A stretch of 64,000 nt of DNA, taken from assembly GCA_963693315.1 (NCBI GenBank), contig OY856188.1, forward strand, positions 268,641,114-268,705,113, given 5' to 3'. How positions within the stretch are numbered: position 1 is the stretch's first letter; every line of letters begins with the position of its first letter. The notes under the pieces were generated by a model. That model saw only the letters and a list, made by a program, of their open reading frames with translations, ran no database searches and was not told where the DNA came from. Below, in pieces: positions 46,346 through 57,036 of the stretch. The translations under genes were made by a program, and so were the position numbers. This DNA comes from Diogma glabrata (taxonomy: Eukaryota; Arthropoda; Insecta; Diptera; Cylindrotomidae).

Positions 46346-48400
46346 TAGGAAATGAAACTCGAAGTTATATGAAAGCAATATAAAAAACTGAACAGTATTA
46401 TCTGCGCATCAGCAGCACATAACTCAAACGTTTTGATTTGTAGTATTTTGTCCTTGCAGGAAGAAAAACTCCTTACAGAAAATTAGAGACCACAAAAAAT
46501 TCATTAGTTAGAGCTCGAAACTACTTGATGTAGCATCTTTTCACTTTATGATGGAGGATACCCACTAGGGTGGCCTTTAAGTTACTCTAGAATTTTTTTT
46601 CAATACACATTTTGCGGCATCAAGTGCCACTAAAACTTCAAGTGCCCGGGGGAACGGTTTAAAATTTAATGATTGATTTCAAATTTTGCAAATAATATTT
46701 CTATGGGTATTGACACGAAATAGGAGGCAGCCGTACAAAAAATTAAATTTTTTCGGTTATTTGGTGGAGTTTGGTTATTTGGTGGACCGAAAATATATAT
46801 TTCAGCTTCAAACTTAGTGTTTTTCAAGCAAGAATTATATAGCGACGTGCCCGAAATACTAGCGATTTTACACTAAAAGTAAAAATTCGGTCAGTGCAAT
46901 CGCTTTTTATGTCACAATAACCTCCAATTCGGTTGCTTTATCTTGAAAAACTAAATTTCAAGACCCAGCAGCTAAATTAAAGAAACAACAACCGAATAAG
47001 ATGTCATCGTGACTGCATAATCACTGTGCCATCTAGATGATCAAAAATTTAACTTCAGTGTTCCTGTGCGATGTAGTTAACTGCGATCCTATGAGTAGAC
47101 CGTACAAGAAGGCAGTGATAAACTAAAAATGTAAAATTTGTAATACTCTTCCCTGCTTCGCTTTAATAGAAGATATAGTAAAGGTGCTGTTTCCGCAACA
47201 ACCTAAAAAACGTTCCATATTGAATACCGAAGCGCAAAAATTCAGCGTCGCCATCGGTAACTGTTTAGAAGACAAAAAGAGTGTTTAACAAGGTAGCGAA
47301 TAAAAGAGTTTCTGGCCTGCACAATGTACCAAATAAAACTTTGAGACTATCAGTCCAAGTGCAACCTTATTTTCCTGATTTTAAATGAAGTTTATGAAGA
47401 ATAAATCTCTGAAGGAATTTTGCTCGAAGGAATGGCCGAAACAAAAGCTAGCAGCAGCTTGAAAAGAAACAAAACCATCTAAGGATCAATCCTCTTTCCA
47501 CCCAATATGTTTACAAGATACGACAGGAAAAGTATTAAAAAGGATCACGAGTTACTGACTGCAGGAAGAATTGGCTAGATACGAGACCTGTCAAAAAATA
47601 AGGATGACTTTTGGAATGGGGCTCTACAGTGGACGCAATCAATTATGTAGGAAGCAATCAAATCTATCAATTCCAAACAGCAGGTAGTAGAGATTGTTAA
47701 AGCAGCAAAACAGGGAGAAGGTAAAAAAATAGATCAACCACGTTGGTCTCAATAGATGTTAAAAACGTTTTCAACTCGATTGGATGAAGAGACATCTTTT
47801 AAATTTAAAGGAGCAATATTAGCTGGTTATAGCTGTATGCTCATCTGTTCATCTGGATATACTTCAGATCCGTGTTACGGATTGTCTGGTAAGGGTTTAT
47901 AGATAACAGTATCAAAAGGGTCTGCAAGTATCAATCCACAGAACAAAAACTATGTTAGTGACGAATATGAAGAAGTTCATTAAGCTAACGATAAAACTGA
48001 GTGACGAGATAATCATCTGGAAGAACAAAATTTCCTTTCTAGGGTGGAACTAGCAAGAGAATCACTTTAAGGGGCAGACTACCAAATTAGTTGAAAAAAA
48101 CGGTGGAGTACGTTGCAATCTATCTAATGCCATTTCATCAATGGACTGTTGCAGGCAAAAAGAAAAAGTCTGGTAGGTGTTACAACAAGAAAAATGCAAA
48201 ATACGACTTATATAATCAAAGGAATTTATCATTGTCCAGAGAAATTTTTTCTAGTATATGATCGTTCCATAGCATGACATTGGATATTATGATATCAAAA
48301 AACGAACGATTTCGAACTTCTATTGGTATGTAGCAAACATTAATCCAAACTTCACTGTAAAATCGGACCTCGATCTAGCGACTGTATAGACATGTGTTTT
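46346..48400 (+). pseudogene. Decayed R1-type LINE ORF2 (reverse transcriptase)
   Basis: The endonuclease is not recognisable. RT pieces in order are IEDIVKVLFPQQP (about 47167-47205), a degenerate PGxDGxPN block read as VSGLHNVPNKTLRL (about 47303-47345), TGKVLKRITSYRLQEELARY (about 47525-47585), then VSIDVKNVFNSIGW (about 47743-47785, catalytic Asp retained). Next comes a C-terminal stretch with KTMLVTNMKKFI and LSDEIIIWKNKISFLGW (about 47945-48045). The DD box is not found. It is dead and heavily mutated. The segment 46550-46960 interrupts it. Confidence 0.6.
46550..46960. other. Possible small insertion within the R1 relic
   Basis: The coding-like character disappears between about 46550 and 46960. 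The left edge carries ACTAGGGTGGCC, a type of word often seen at ends of insect DNA transposons. A direct repeat (CGGTTATTTGGTGGA / TTGGTTATTTGGTGGA) lies at about 46758-46790. No inverted terminal repeat was confirmed. Confidence 0.35.
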
Positions 48401-50513
48401 AAAAGAATTAAATAGACCAGACGTCAGTCATATTTGGTGATATGACTATTTATTGCAGCGTCATTTTAGTTAAAATATGTCAAAATCGTGTTAAAAAACA
48501 GATATGTGGACAATCCTGCTGCTCTAGACAGGGAGAACAAATTCAGCTTTCAGAAGGATACAAATTATTTCGGTTTATTGAACAACGGTTGGAAGCTAGT
48601 AATCCTTTACAACAGCTTGTTGGGTGAGCATATCAAAATTTTGCTTATGTGACAATATTTTGTTCATTCTTGCATCTTCCCTGAATTCAACTCATAGTTC
48701 ATTTGACTTATTATTTTATCTAGTATAGTTGGACTAAGTGTATTGAAATATACAAACCATTTAAAGAGTTTCCTTTTTTTTCTAATCAGTGTATGAAGTG
48801 TAAGGAACTGTCTTTTGAGTCTAACCAGCGTTCCATGTTCCACAACTTGCCCAAACAAATCTTATATCTTCCAAATTGAGACCTTTGATTTAGAATTACA
48901 ACCAGCTAGAAACAAAACGAAATTTGATTTGGTTATCGAAAATGAATACGTAAAACTAAATATGCTAACAGAATAGACGACAGTTTGAAGGAGCTCACAA
49001 AAATATCACTATTTACAGTGTTCAAAGCAATCTAAAACTTTATACATCGTTATAGATTTATTTTTTCAAATGCCCCAAACTCTGATTAAACGACTAACAT
49101 TAACGTAGAGCTATCTAAATAATTTTTATTTTTTTGTGAGAGGCCCTAATTTTTTGGCTGATAGGAGTCTCAGTATATATGTGGCCTCTAATATCCGAAA
49201 TGGGAATGCATTCGTTCTCCAACTTGCTGTTTGCCGGATAAGCATGCATTTGTTCTCCAACTTACTGTTACCAGATGGCAATGCATTTGTCGTCCAATTT
49301 GTTGTTTCATGGCCGGATGTTAATGAAATTGTTGTCTAGGCCTAGCTGTACGGACTGTCATAAAAACGTAAGGTCACAACAAAGCAATTAAAATGAAGAA
49401 GATTCGTTTTGTTACAATGGTTTTCTTTTTCTACTGCTCAAACTATTTAGAGCTTCAAATGCAAGTAAGTAGTTCTGATTTTAGCATCAGTCGGTTATGA
49501 GACGACCGACATGAGCAGAGTTGGTTAAAACATCATTGTTTGTTATTTCTTGTTCCTAGAGATTCTGGCTTCTGCTAAAGCTACTGGTAGGAAGTTTAAT
49601 ATATTATGAGTATCTGCCAATGATTCGGATATCCAGACTGCACAAGGATATCTGAAATTCTATGTCTCTACATCCTGCTACCTGGGTAACGCTAACAGAA
49701 TAAGGTGCGGTGTAGTGAAGATGTGCAAACTAATTACGGTACACGACGACACAACAAATCACAGCAAATCATTGGCGTTGTAAAACCAATCCCACTTAAG
49801 TTAGTTTTACATTAGGAGCAACTTGGAACGGGTGTCTTTCTGGAATCTTTCTGGAATTCGCTAGGTGAATTTTTAAAGAAATTTTCCTGAAATCTAACTA
49901 GTAAGAAGTGTGGCAGAACATGAAGGCTACCAGTTTTGTGCACGAAAACCTTATATTCCTCCTGCGCAAGCTATAGCGGGTGTGAATTTCAGTGAGCAAA
50001 ATCTTTAAAAGAAAATTCTAACAAAAAAAACAACGCGTACCTAAAATACCACCTAGGTTTTCTCAAGAGATATGGGCCGCAATGTCAGATCTCCCCGTAT
50101 GTTTACTTACATTAGAACCTTCTTCTACGCCATCTTACTTAAACTAATAATCCAAACAAAACAAAATTAAATTGATGAAATCTACCTTCTGTGGTGTTTA
50201 GCTTCTGACATGTCTGCTTTCCGCTTACCAACATCCCTTTCAGTGCAGATAGCTTATTATTCGAGTGAACTTTTCACTTTAGAGTAGAAAGAGATCACAC
50301 ACAACAATTTTAACCTCAATCCCTGCTAAAGGTTACAGGTTGGGTTTTTATACAATTCGTCTAATTTTCTTTTAGTCTTCTACCGATTTTCACATTACAT
50401 AATTGTAATAATGATTCAGAGACTGATTTAATTTCTATTCTCTTATAATATTCACATTTGAAGTCGTTACTATCTAATACCAACCTGCTAACTGTCATAA
50501 ATTAGATGCTACA
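48401..50513. other. Unassigned stretch, no gene seen
   Basis: Composition is mixed and no protein family is recognised on either strand. It contains the short tandem repeat listed separately at 49204-49320. Confidence 0.45.
49204..49320. repeat. Short tandem repeat, about 37 bp, three copies
   Basis: Units start at about 49204 (GAATGCATTCGTTCTCCAAC), 49242 (GCATGCATTTGTTCTCCAAC) and 49278 (GCAATGCATTTGTCGTCCAA). Each is followed by TT(G/A)CTGTT- and (C)CGGAT-like words. It falls in an open frame of 67 codons (49136-49339), which has no start of known family and is probably chance. Confidence 0.7.
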
Positions 50514-50935
50514 CACTAAAAAAATGTCTAACATGTTATTAATGACATATTATCATTAAAATCTGTGTCATAAACACAACGAAAACTTCATTATCACAAC
50601 GAAATATGGCATTAAAAGTTTAAAAATTTAATGACATAATTTATCTGTGTCATTAAACACATGAATTTTCAATCATTAAATTTTCTCAAACAAAAAAAAA
50701 TTAATGAATTTGTAATTGTTTCACGTTTGTTGTCATTAGTAACATGTATTGTGGCATTAAAATATAAAAGATAAAAAATTATGACCAATTTGTCTAATTT
50801 AATGATGAAGTATCCTAATTTTATGACATATTCATGTTTTGACATAATTTCATGATTTTTTTTCATTGATTTATGTTCTATTTTGAAAAATTTATGAAAT
50901 TTTAGCATAGAGTTATGAAATAGTTACCGTTAAGC
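50514..50935. repeat. Left terminal array of TTAATGACAT-like motifs
   Basis: Short words related to TTAATGACAT and its complement recur roughly every 25-35 bp, for example near 50540, 50560, 50610, 50630, 50660, 50815 and 50830. The array ends where the leader-like sequence begins (about 50940). A similar array lies at 56640-57030 in the opposite orientation. Confidence 0.6.
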
Positions 50936-51119
50936 CATCATCTTTGCACGTAGCTATTCAACAACAAATTAGTTTTACTTTCACTTTCTTTCGAGTTGTC
51001 CCGATTTTTAGTAATATCTTAAAATTAGAAAATAATTATTTTACACTTGAATTAAACTAATAATAAAATAGTGGAAAGTGAATAATTAAAAATAATAATA
51101 AAAGTGAATAATTAAGAAT

Positions 51120-51140
51120 AATAAAAACAACGGTAAGTTT
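51120..51140 (+). other. Consensus splice donor after a leader-like exon
   Basis: ACAACG followed by GTAAGTTTG (intron GT at 51133-51134) matches a metazoan 5' splice site. Upstream, 50940-51132, is an ATG-free A-rich leader. The next RTE-like insertion lies in the presumed intron. Confidence 0.4.
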
Positions 51141-51260
51141 GTGTATTTATTTGCAACTTTTTGTGTATTCGTAAATAACGTACATAACGGGACTCTTTAA
51201 AATTATTGGTATATAAAGCTTTTTCCCAAAAATATTGTGACAGCTCAAATCAGCTGTTTT

Positions 51261-51268
51261 AATTTGTG
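51261..51268 (+). repeat. Candidate target-site duplication, left copy, of RTE-like LINE copy 2
   Basis: AATTTGTG here recurs at 54527-54534, directly at the end of the poly(A) tail. If correct, the element starts at about 51269 and includes the 5S-like segment. Confidence 0.6.
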
Positions 51269-51312
51269 GGCGAGATGGAGAAGTGGATAAGTCAACAACA
51301 TCACTTACAAGG

Positions 51313-51369
51313 AAGTTAAGCAACACTGGGAAGGGTGCGAACTTAAACGGGTGACCGCTTGGGAACCTC
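51313..51369 (+). promoter_or_regulatory. 5S rRNA-like internal control region inside the LINE 5' region
   Basis: The stretch starts GAAGTTAAGCAACACTGGGA and ends GGGTGACCGCTTGGGAAC. It follows the order of a metazoan 5S gene from about position 48 to 105: box A (AGTTAAGCAAC), a region ending ACTT, then box C (GGGTGACCGCTTGGGAA) with the right spacing. The middle part differs from canonical 5S. The 5' third and 3' end of 5S are not recognisable. In 5S genes this region binds TFIIIA and directs RNA polymerase III; a promoter role here is inference. Confidence 0.7.
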
Positions 51370-51477
51370 ACCAGAAAAAATATGGAAATATGATTGAATC
51401 ACATTGAAGCAAGAATATCTCGCCTACGGTGTGCCAGTATACCTTATCCAGCAGCCCTGGAATCTGGCTAGGATTCG

Positions 51478-54400
51478 ATGGCCCAATCACCCGTTAATCG
51501 GAAAGGTGAATCCGAAATTCAAATGATTAAAGAAACGAATACTAGAAATAAACAAAGCAAAACCAACCGGAATAACCAAATATCGACCCTTAGCTATCGT
51601 ACCCGGACACGAGTAGGAAACTGGAATGTCAGAACTCTGATAGAAACATCGCGGTTAGCACAAGTTGAGAAAGTAATGAAAGAATATAACATCGAGATAC
51701 TAGGACTGAGTGAAGTAAGATGGAAAAACAGCGGAGAATTAACAACAACTGCAGGAAATTACATGATGTTCTCTGGTAAATCCAACACACATGAACAAGG
51801 CGTAGCAATATTAACAACACCTAACGCAAAGAAAGCACTTCTCGAATGGAAACCAATCAGTAGCAGAATAATAACAGCAAGATTCCAATCGAAAATTAGA
51901 AATACAACGATCATACAGTGCTATGCACCTACCGAAGAAGCTGATGATGCGACAAAAGATGAATTCTACGAACAGCTCCAAGCAACGCTGGCTAGTGCAC
52001 ACCGAAATGACAACAAAATAATACAAGGTGATTTCAATGCCAAAATTGGAACCGACAACAACGGAATGGAATCAGTCATGGGCAAATATGCACTAGAATC
52101 AACACGTAACAATAATGGAGATAGGCTCATCGATTGTTGTGTCACAAATCAACTATTCATAGGAGGCAGCAAGTTCCCACACAAGAACATACATAAATAC
52201 ACTTGGACATCACCAAATGGAAGAACCAAGAATCAAATTGATCACGTACTGGTGAATAAGAAGTTTCTATCCTCACTACAAGACGTCAGAGCAAAGCGAG
52301 GAGCAGACATACACAGCGACCATCAACTGGTAATTGCAACATTCAAAATTAAACCAGCCGCTGTAAAACACAACAAGCCATGTCAGAGGAAATTCAACAT
52401 CAACAGATTGAGCGACAAAAATACAAATAACATCTACAAAGAGTCGCTACAGCTCAATCTACCAAACAACGAAACCACCAGCATTGATGAAAAATGGGAA
52501 CAAGTTAAAGAAGCTTACGTCAAAACTGCTACAGATGTGCTAGGATACCAAGACAAATCACGGAAACCATGGATTGATTAGCGATGATACATGGAAGAAA
52601 ATTGAAGAGCGTCGACAGCTCAAGTTGCAGTTGTGTCACCAGAACACAACCGAGATCCGCAACAAATATGAAAGTACAGCAAAACAAGTTAAAAAGATGG
52701 CAAGGAATGATCGCAGAAGATATACAGAAAGCATTCTCAAGACTGCAGAAACAGCAGCAGCTAATAGAAATATGCGCACACTACACAAATGCGTGAGAAA
52801 GGTCACCAACAAATATACAAACACTCCACCAATAAAGGATGAATCTGGTCAAACCCTCACAACACATGAACAACAGCTAAATAGATGGAAAGAATACTTC
52901 GAAGACAGCTGCCACCAACATGAAGATAATTTGCAGTCTCCGGATGACAACTATAACGAAACTATCAGCACCCATCCACCAACGGTACGGGAAGTTAGAG
53001 ATGCCATACAGAAACTCAAGCATAACAAATCTGCTGGTACATATAATAAATATATCAGCAGAATTACTCAAAGCAGATGTAAACACAACAGCAGAAGCTC
53101 TAACACCGCTATTAGCTGATGTATGGAACGAAGGTAAAATACCAACCAAATGGAAAGAAGGTTTAACCATAACAATCCCAAAGAAAGGTGATCTAAGAGA
53201 ATGCAAAAATTGGAGAGGTATATCTCTGCTCAACACAATAATGAAAATACTAGCGATGATCATTCTCGAAAGAATATCTCCATCAATTAACACGAAACTA
53301 AGAAATGAACAAGCCGGCTTTAGACCAGGAAGAAGCTGTACCGATCATATCAACACAATCCGTATCATTATTGAGCAATCAAATGAATGGAATTCACCAT
53401 TGTATCTCCTCTTCGTGGACTTCAAACGCGCCTTCAACTCAATCAACAGAAGCGCGATATGGAAGACACTTTGTGAAATGGGCATCCCGAAGAAAATAGT
53501 TGATCTAATCAAAGAAATGTATCGGGATGCTGCAAACAGAATACAATACAAAGGACAGCAAAGTGATGAATACTACAACCACCGAGGAGTGAGACAAGGC
53601 TGTGTACTATCTCCACTACTATTCCTAATAGTACTAGATAGTATCATGAGAAAGCTCGATGATGCAAGTCCAAATGGAATCCAATGGAATACAACAAGAC
53701 GGCTCAATGATTTAGACTACGCAGATGACATCTGTCGACTTACACACACACATACGGACATGCAGCAGAAAATACAGAAGCTATCAACCCTTGCACATGA
53801 AGTCGGTCTCAACATTAATATCAGAAAAACAAAGGCTATGAGATTGAACACCAACGGTGTTGAACGGTGAACGGTGTTATCGCAATTACCATCAACAATG
53901 CACAAGTGGACGAAGTTGACAAATTTGTGTACCTTGGTTGTACTGTAGCAAAAACAGGCGGGACTGAAGAAGATATCAGTCAGCGTATTAACAAAGCCAG
54001 AAATACGTTCAATATGCTTCACAAGATCTGGAATGCATCCGTCCTGTCAAGAAAGACAAAGCTACGAATGTTCAATGCATGTGTCAAGTCAGTCAGTCAT
54101 GGGTGTGAAACGTGGAAACAAACAAGAAAGATCACAAATAAACTACAGGTGTTTGTGAACAAATGCCTGAGAAGACTGATCAAATGCTTCTGGCCAAACA
54201 CCATCAGTAACCAGGAACTTCTACGGCAGACAGAGCAGTTAGTCATTGAGACCGAGATAAAACAAAGAAAATGGAGATGGATAGGACATCACTGAGAAAA
54301 TCAGTCGAAGATATAACAAGGATGTCCCTAGAGTGGAATCCACAAGGTAAAAGGAGAGTTGGAAGACCACCCATGACATGGAAGAAAACGGTGCTAGCTG

Positions 54401-54495
54401 AAGCAAAACAAATTGGCAAGACATGGGGTGAACTGAAAGCGATTGCCCCCAACAGAGTTAGATGGTCCAGTCTAGTAGACGCCCTATGCTCCTAA
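51478..54495 (+). pseudogene. RTE-like LINE ORF2, copy 2, with several frameshifts
   Basis: The ATG at 51478 corresponds to that of copy 1 at 10060. The endonuclease half is open to about 52579 (GNWNVRTL, QGDFNAKIG, SDHQLV). A 4-bp duplication (GATT) near 52573 breaks the frame where copy 1 reads on. Further lesions relative to copy 1 are an insertion near 53040, a rearranged segment at 53852-53880 (repeats of GGTGTTGAACGGTG type), a change near 54095 and a one-base loss near 54290. Motif A reads LFVDFKRAFNSINR where copy 1 has FERAFDS, so a conserved Asp is Asn. DYADDIC is kept. Conversely it retains the SILKTAETAAANRN segment that copy 1 lacks. The end at 54495 matches copy 1. Confidence 0.85.
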
Positions 54496-54528
54496 ATGGA
54501 GATAAAGGAAAAAAAAAAAAAAAAAAAA

Positions 54529-54785
54529 TTTGTGCATGTAAGATAACCAAAATTGATTGATTTTCCTTGCAAATTTGGTTATTTTGATTTCAATTAAAAG
54601 TGTTTTAGAAGTGAATTTTTGAAAACAATAATTAATTAAATTGTTACTTTTTTGAGAATTGTTACTTTCAATGTGCAAACAGTTACTTTCAGTGGAATAG
54701 TACCTTTCAATTTGAGAATTATTAGTAGTCTTATAATAAGAATTATTCCAATATCTTTACTATATCTTTCCTTAATTATTCATAG
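54529..54785. other. Presumed intron remainder of the host transposon
   Basis: AT-rich; the word GTTACTTT(C/T) recurs at about 54643, 54660 and 54681. It ends in TTAATTATTCATAG, an acceptable 3' splice site, at 54785. Confidence 0.35.
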
Positions 54786-54950
54786 ATTGATGTGGATTTT
54801 TCTAACATTAATGTGGACAATTCTACCAAATTGCCATCCAATTGGAATACAAACGCACCACAAATATTACAATTTTTAACCGACAACATTAAGGACAAAT
54901 CAACGAAAATAATTATAAAAAATTTAAATGATATTGACGAAAGTAACTAA
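54786..54950 (+). pseudogene. Possible coding exon of the transposon gene (54 codons, no ATG)
   Basis: Directly after an acceptor-like TTATTCATAG, the frame runs open from 54786 to TAA at 54948-54950. Its translation has a soluble, helix-like composition, including LPSNWNTNAPQILQFL and KIIIKNLNDIDES. The W...IL.FL...I..L.DID pattern is reminiscent of a SAM-like small helical domain, but this is a weak resemblance. There is no ATG in this frame, so it would have to be spliced to an upstream exon. The stop may be a mutation, because further coding sequence of unknown relation lies at 55985. Confidence 0.35.
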
Positions 54951-54976
54951 ATACAATTTCTTTTTTTCCTCTTTTT

Positions 54977-55534
54977 CCTTTTCTTTTTTTATGTAATATG
55001 GTTAAATTTGTGTTGATATTGGTGTATTTGTGTTTTTCTATTTTTAAATGTTGGGCACATCTGGATTTTGGATCACTTTTATTAATTTCACTGGTATGTT
55101 CAATAAATATTTTTGTGAAGGACCGCCCCGTTGATTGAACATACCATTGAGTTTAATAAAAGTGATCCAAAATCCAGATATGCCCAACATTTAACTAGGT
55201 AACCAATGCAAAATGCAATTGATAAAAGGAGCGAAGCAAGCAATTTTCCCAATTTTCCCATTGAAAGTCTATGGGAACCGTTTTTCGGTGATTATTCCTC
55301 TCCGTGGTATGTCTAATTTACAATATTTTTTTTGTAAACCATCTATGACTGGATGTCGTCTTACATGCAAAATTTCATTTTGATATCTTTAATAGTTTGG
55401 GAGGAGTATGCGGACAATCGAAAATCCGAATCGGGGAAAAATGGAGTTTCGCTACGCTGCATTCCAAAAATATAAAAACACAAATGCACCAATACCAACA
55501 CAAATTTAACCATATTACATAAAAAAAGAAAAGG
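54977..55534. mobile_element. Nested palindromic MITE (outer and inner inverted repeats)
   Basis: The outer arms of about 70 bp at 54977-55045 and 55464-55534 are complementary (for example ATGTAATATGGTTAAATTTG against CAAATTTAACCATATTACAT). Inside, a second hairpin has arms of about 58 bp at 55046-55103 and 55133-55191 (GATCACTTTTATTAA against TTTAATAAAAGTGATC, and TTGGGCACATCTGG against CCAGATATGCCCAA). The loop of the inner hairpin holds GGACCGCCCCGTTG. It is non-coding. A clear target duplication was not identified. Confidence 0.85.
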
Positions 55535-55984
55535 ACAACAACTAGATAGTTTGGAAGAAATAGAAATATATAAACATAAAAACAATAACAACATTTAAAA
55601 TGATAAAATCAACACCAAAACTAAGAAAATATATGACATAATAAAAAAAATAGCAGCTAAAATATACTATACTACTATACTACTAAATATACAGACCATA
55701 GTTTAAGCAAAAATTGTAATAATAATTTAAGAACTGAGGATGACGTAAGTCGAAATCGATATTCAATAAAATAAAAATCAAATTCAAATTGTTACTTTAA
55801 GGAAGTTTATATTATTATTAATAAAATAAAAAATTAAAAGTAAACAGTAAAAAGTATATTTTTAAATATTGCATTTTAATTCAAAAGCACACAAACAGTG
55901 AACAATATGGAAAGCCATAATAATACATAGTTTTTATTATTTATTTCTTTATTATTTCTTTATTATTCTCGAGATGCAACAATT

Positions 55985-56350
55985 TTGTGGGCTTCATGCG
56001 TACTTTGCACCTACTACAAAATTTGTAGAAAAAAAGACAGTGGCCAATCTGTCACAAAATACACAATTAAGGATTCCGAGCAGGCATTTTTATATGTTGT
56101 TAAATGTACACAAGAAGTAGAATATCACCTCTTCTTAAAGAAACGCGATTTGCATGTCCAACACATGATACTATGCATAGGCGATAGTATTCAAGATATA
56201 CAAGAAATTTTTGTTTATTTTCATACTATCAAGTGTTCATTCAACAGCCTTATTAGAGCAGTCGACATATGCTTCAAATTGTTTTATGTCTTTAATTTGA
56301 AATTTCCGTCTCCTGCTGTTTTGGAGTTTTGTTGGATATCACTTTTTTAA
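55985..56350 (+). pseudogene. C-terminal part of an uncharacterised transposon-associated protein
   Basis: An open frame of 121 codons without an early ATG (the frame opens at TTG). It contains KQC-type basic and Cys residues near the start and ends with ILCIGDSIQDIQEIFVYF, then SLIRAVDICFKLFYVFNLKF and AVLEFCWISLFF. The pattern (hydrophobic strand, then AxDxxFKxxxVxNxxxP near the C-terminus) is one I associate with repetitive insect and fish proteins annotated as SAM-domain-containing or uncharacterised. I cannot name the family with certainty. Position inside the array-bounded element supports a transposon origin. A stop codon (TAA) follows at 56348-56350. Confidence 0.45.
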
Positions 56351-56639
56351 TTTAAACAGTAAAACAAAATTATCGAAAGTGTATATTTTATCTGAATTTT
56401 TAAAAAACAAATAAAAAGTGTGAATTTCAAAATTTAATTTGTTTTTCATTTTTCAATCTTCTCTTTAACTTTTTTCGGTGGGATAGGGACACACAGATGA
56501 CAGCATGTAAAATAAATAAAATAAAAATGTGTTTTGATATATTAACAACTCGAAAGCCCTGTGGTTTTGTTAAGAACGGCTCCAAAATTTTAATTCTAGT
56601 ATGACCTTAATATTAAGTTCTGATTAAGGCCCTGAAGCG

Positions 56640-57036
56640 AGATTTATTATTTAATGACTTATTCATAATTTAATGTTTGTTTAACATTAAAATAATGTCA
56701 AATATCAAAAAAATTATGCCTAAGTCATGATTATAATGTCTTCTGTCATACTAACAATGTTCGTTAAATTATGACGTTTTTTCATTGATTTGATGATAAT
56801 ATTTCATTAATACCCATCATGTTTATTAATGAATATCTTTCATAAAGTTACGCAACGATTCATAGAAATATTAAAAAAAAATATTTATGAAACAATGTCG
56901 TATGACGTTAAATTTCATAATTTAACTATTGGCATTTCGTTAATACAATGACATGTTTCTTCAGCTGAAAAACAATGTTAAAGTCTTTAATATAATGTTT
57001 TATGTCGTTCTATTCAAGTACTTTTTTCTTTCAGTG
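56640..57036. repeat. Right terminal array of ATTTAATGAC/TCATTAAT motifs
   Basis: Words such as TTTAATGAC, TCATTAATA, TTCATAATTTAA and ATGTC recur along about 400 bp, mirroring the array at 50514-50935. The outer edge is TTCTTTCAGTG, directly followed by a gypsy gag knuckle coding region. Confidence 0.6.

Larger units (their letters stand above)
51269..54528 (+). mobile_element. RTE-like (craniofacial-type) LINE, copy 2, with a longer 5' region
   Basis: Nearly identical to copy 1 from TTGAAGCAAGAATATC (51404) to the poly(A) tail (about 54509-54528). It carries about 135 bp more at the 5' end, starting GGCGAGATGGAGAAG, which contains a segment resembling the 5S rRNA internal control region. 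The eight-base duplication AATTTGTG flanks this longer version. Both copies share the same very short 3' UTR. Several small indels make its ORF non-functional. Confidence 0.85.
50514..57036 (+). mobile_element. Candidate DNA transposon with termini made of motif arrays
   Basis: The left end reads CACTAAAAAAATGTC; the right end, read inward from 57036, is CACTGAAAGAAAAAAGTAC. Each is followed by about 400 bp of densely repeated words of the type TTAATGACAT, TCATTAA and TTATGAAAT on both strands. Between the termini are a 5' leader-like segment with a splice donor, two separated pieces of coding sequence (54786-54950 and 55985-56350), a nested RTE-like LINE (51269-54528) and a nested MITE (54977-55534). 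Without the insertions it would be about 2.7 kb. No target duplication could be fixed. The family name is not established here. Confidence 0.5.

Noticed and set aside
51241..51403. Independent 5S rRNA pseudogene next to the LINE
   Set aside because: The flanking duplication AATTTGTG encloses the segment with the LINE, so it is more likely part of the element; kept as a finding with a stated refutation test.
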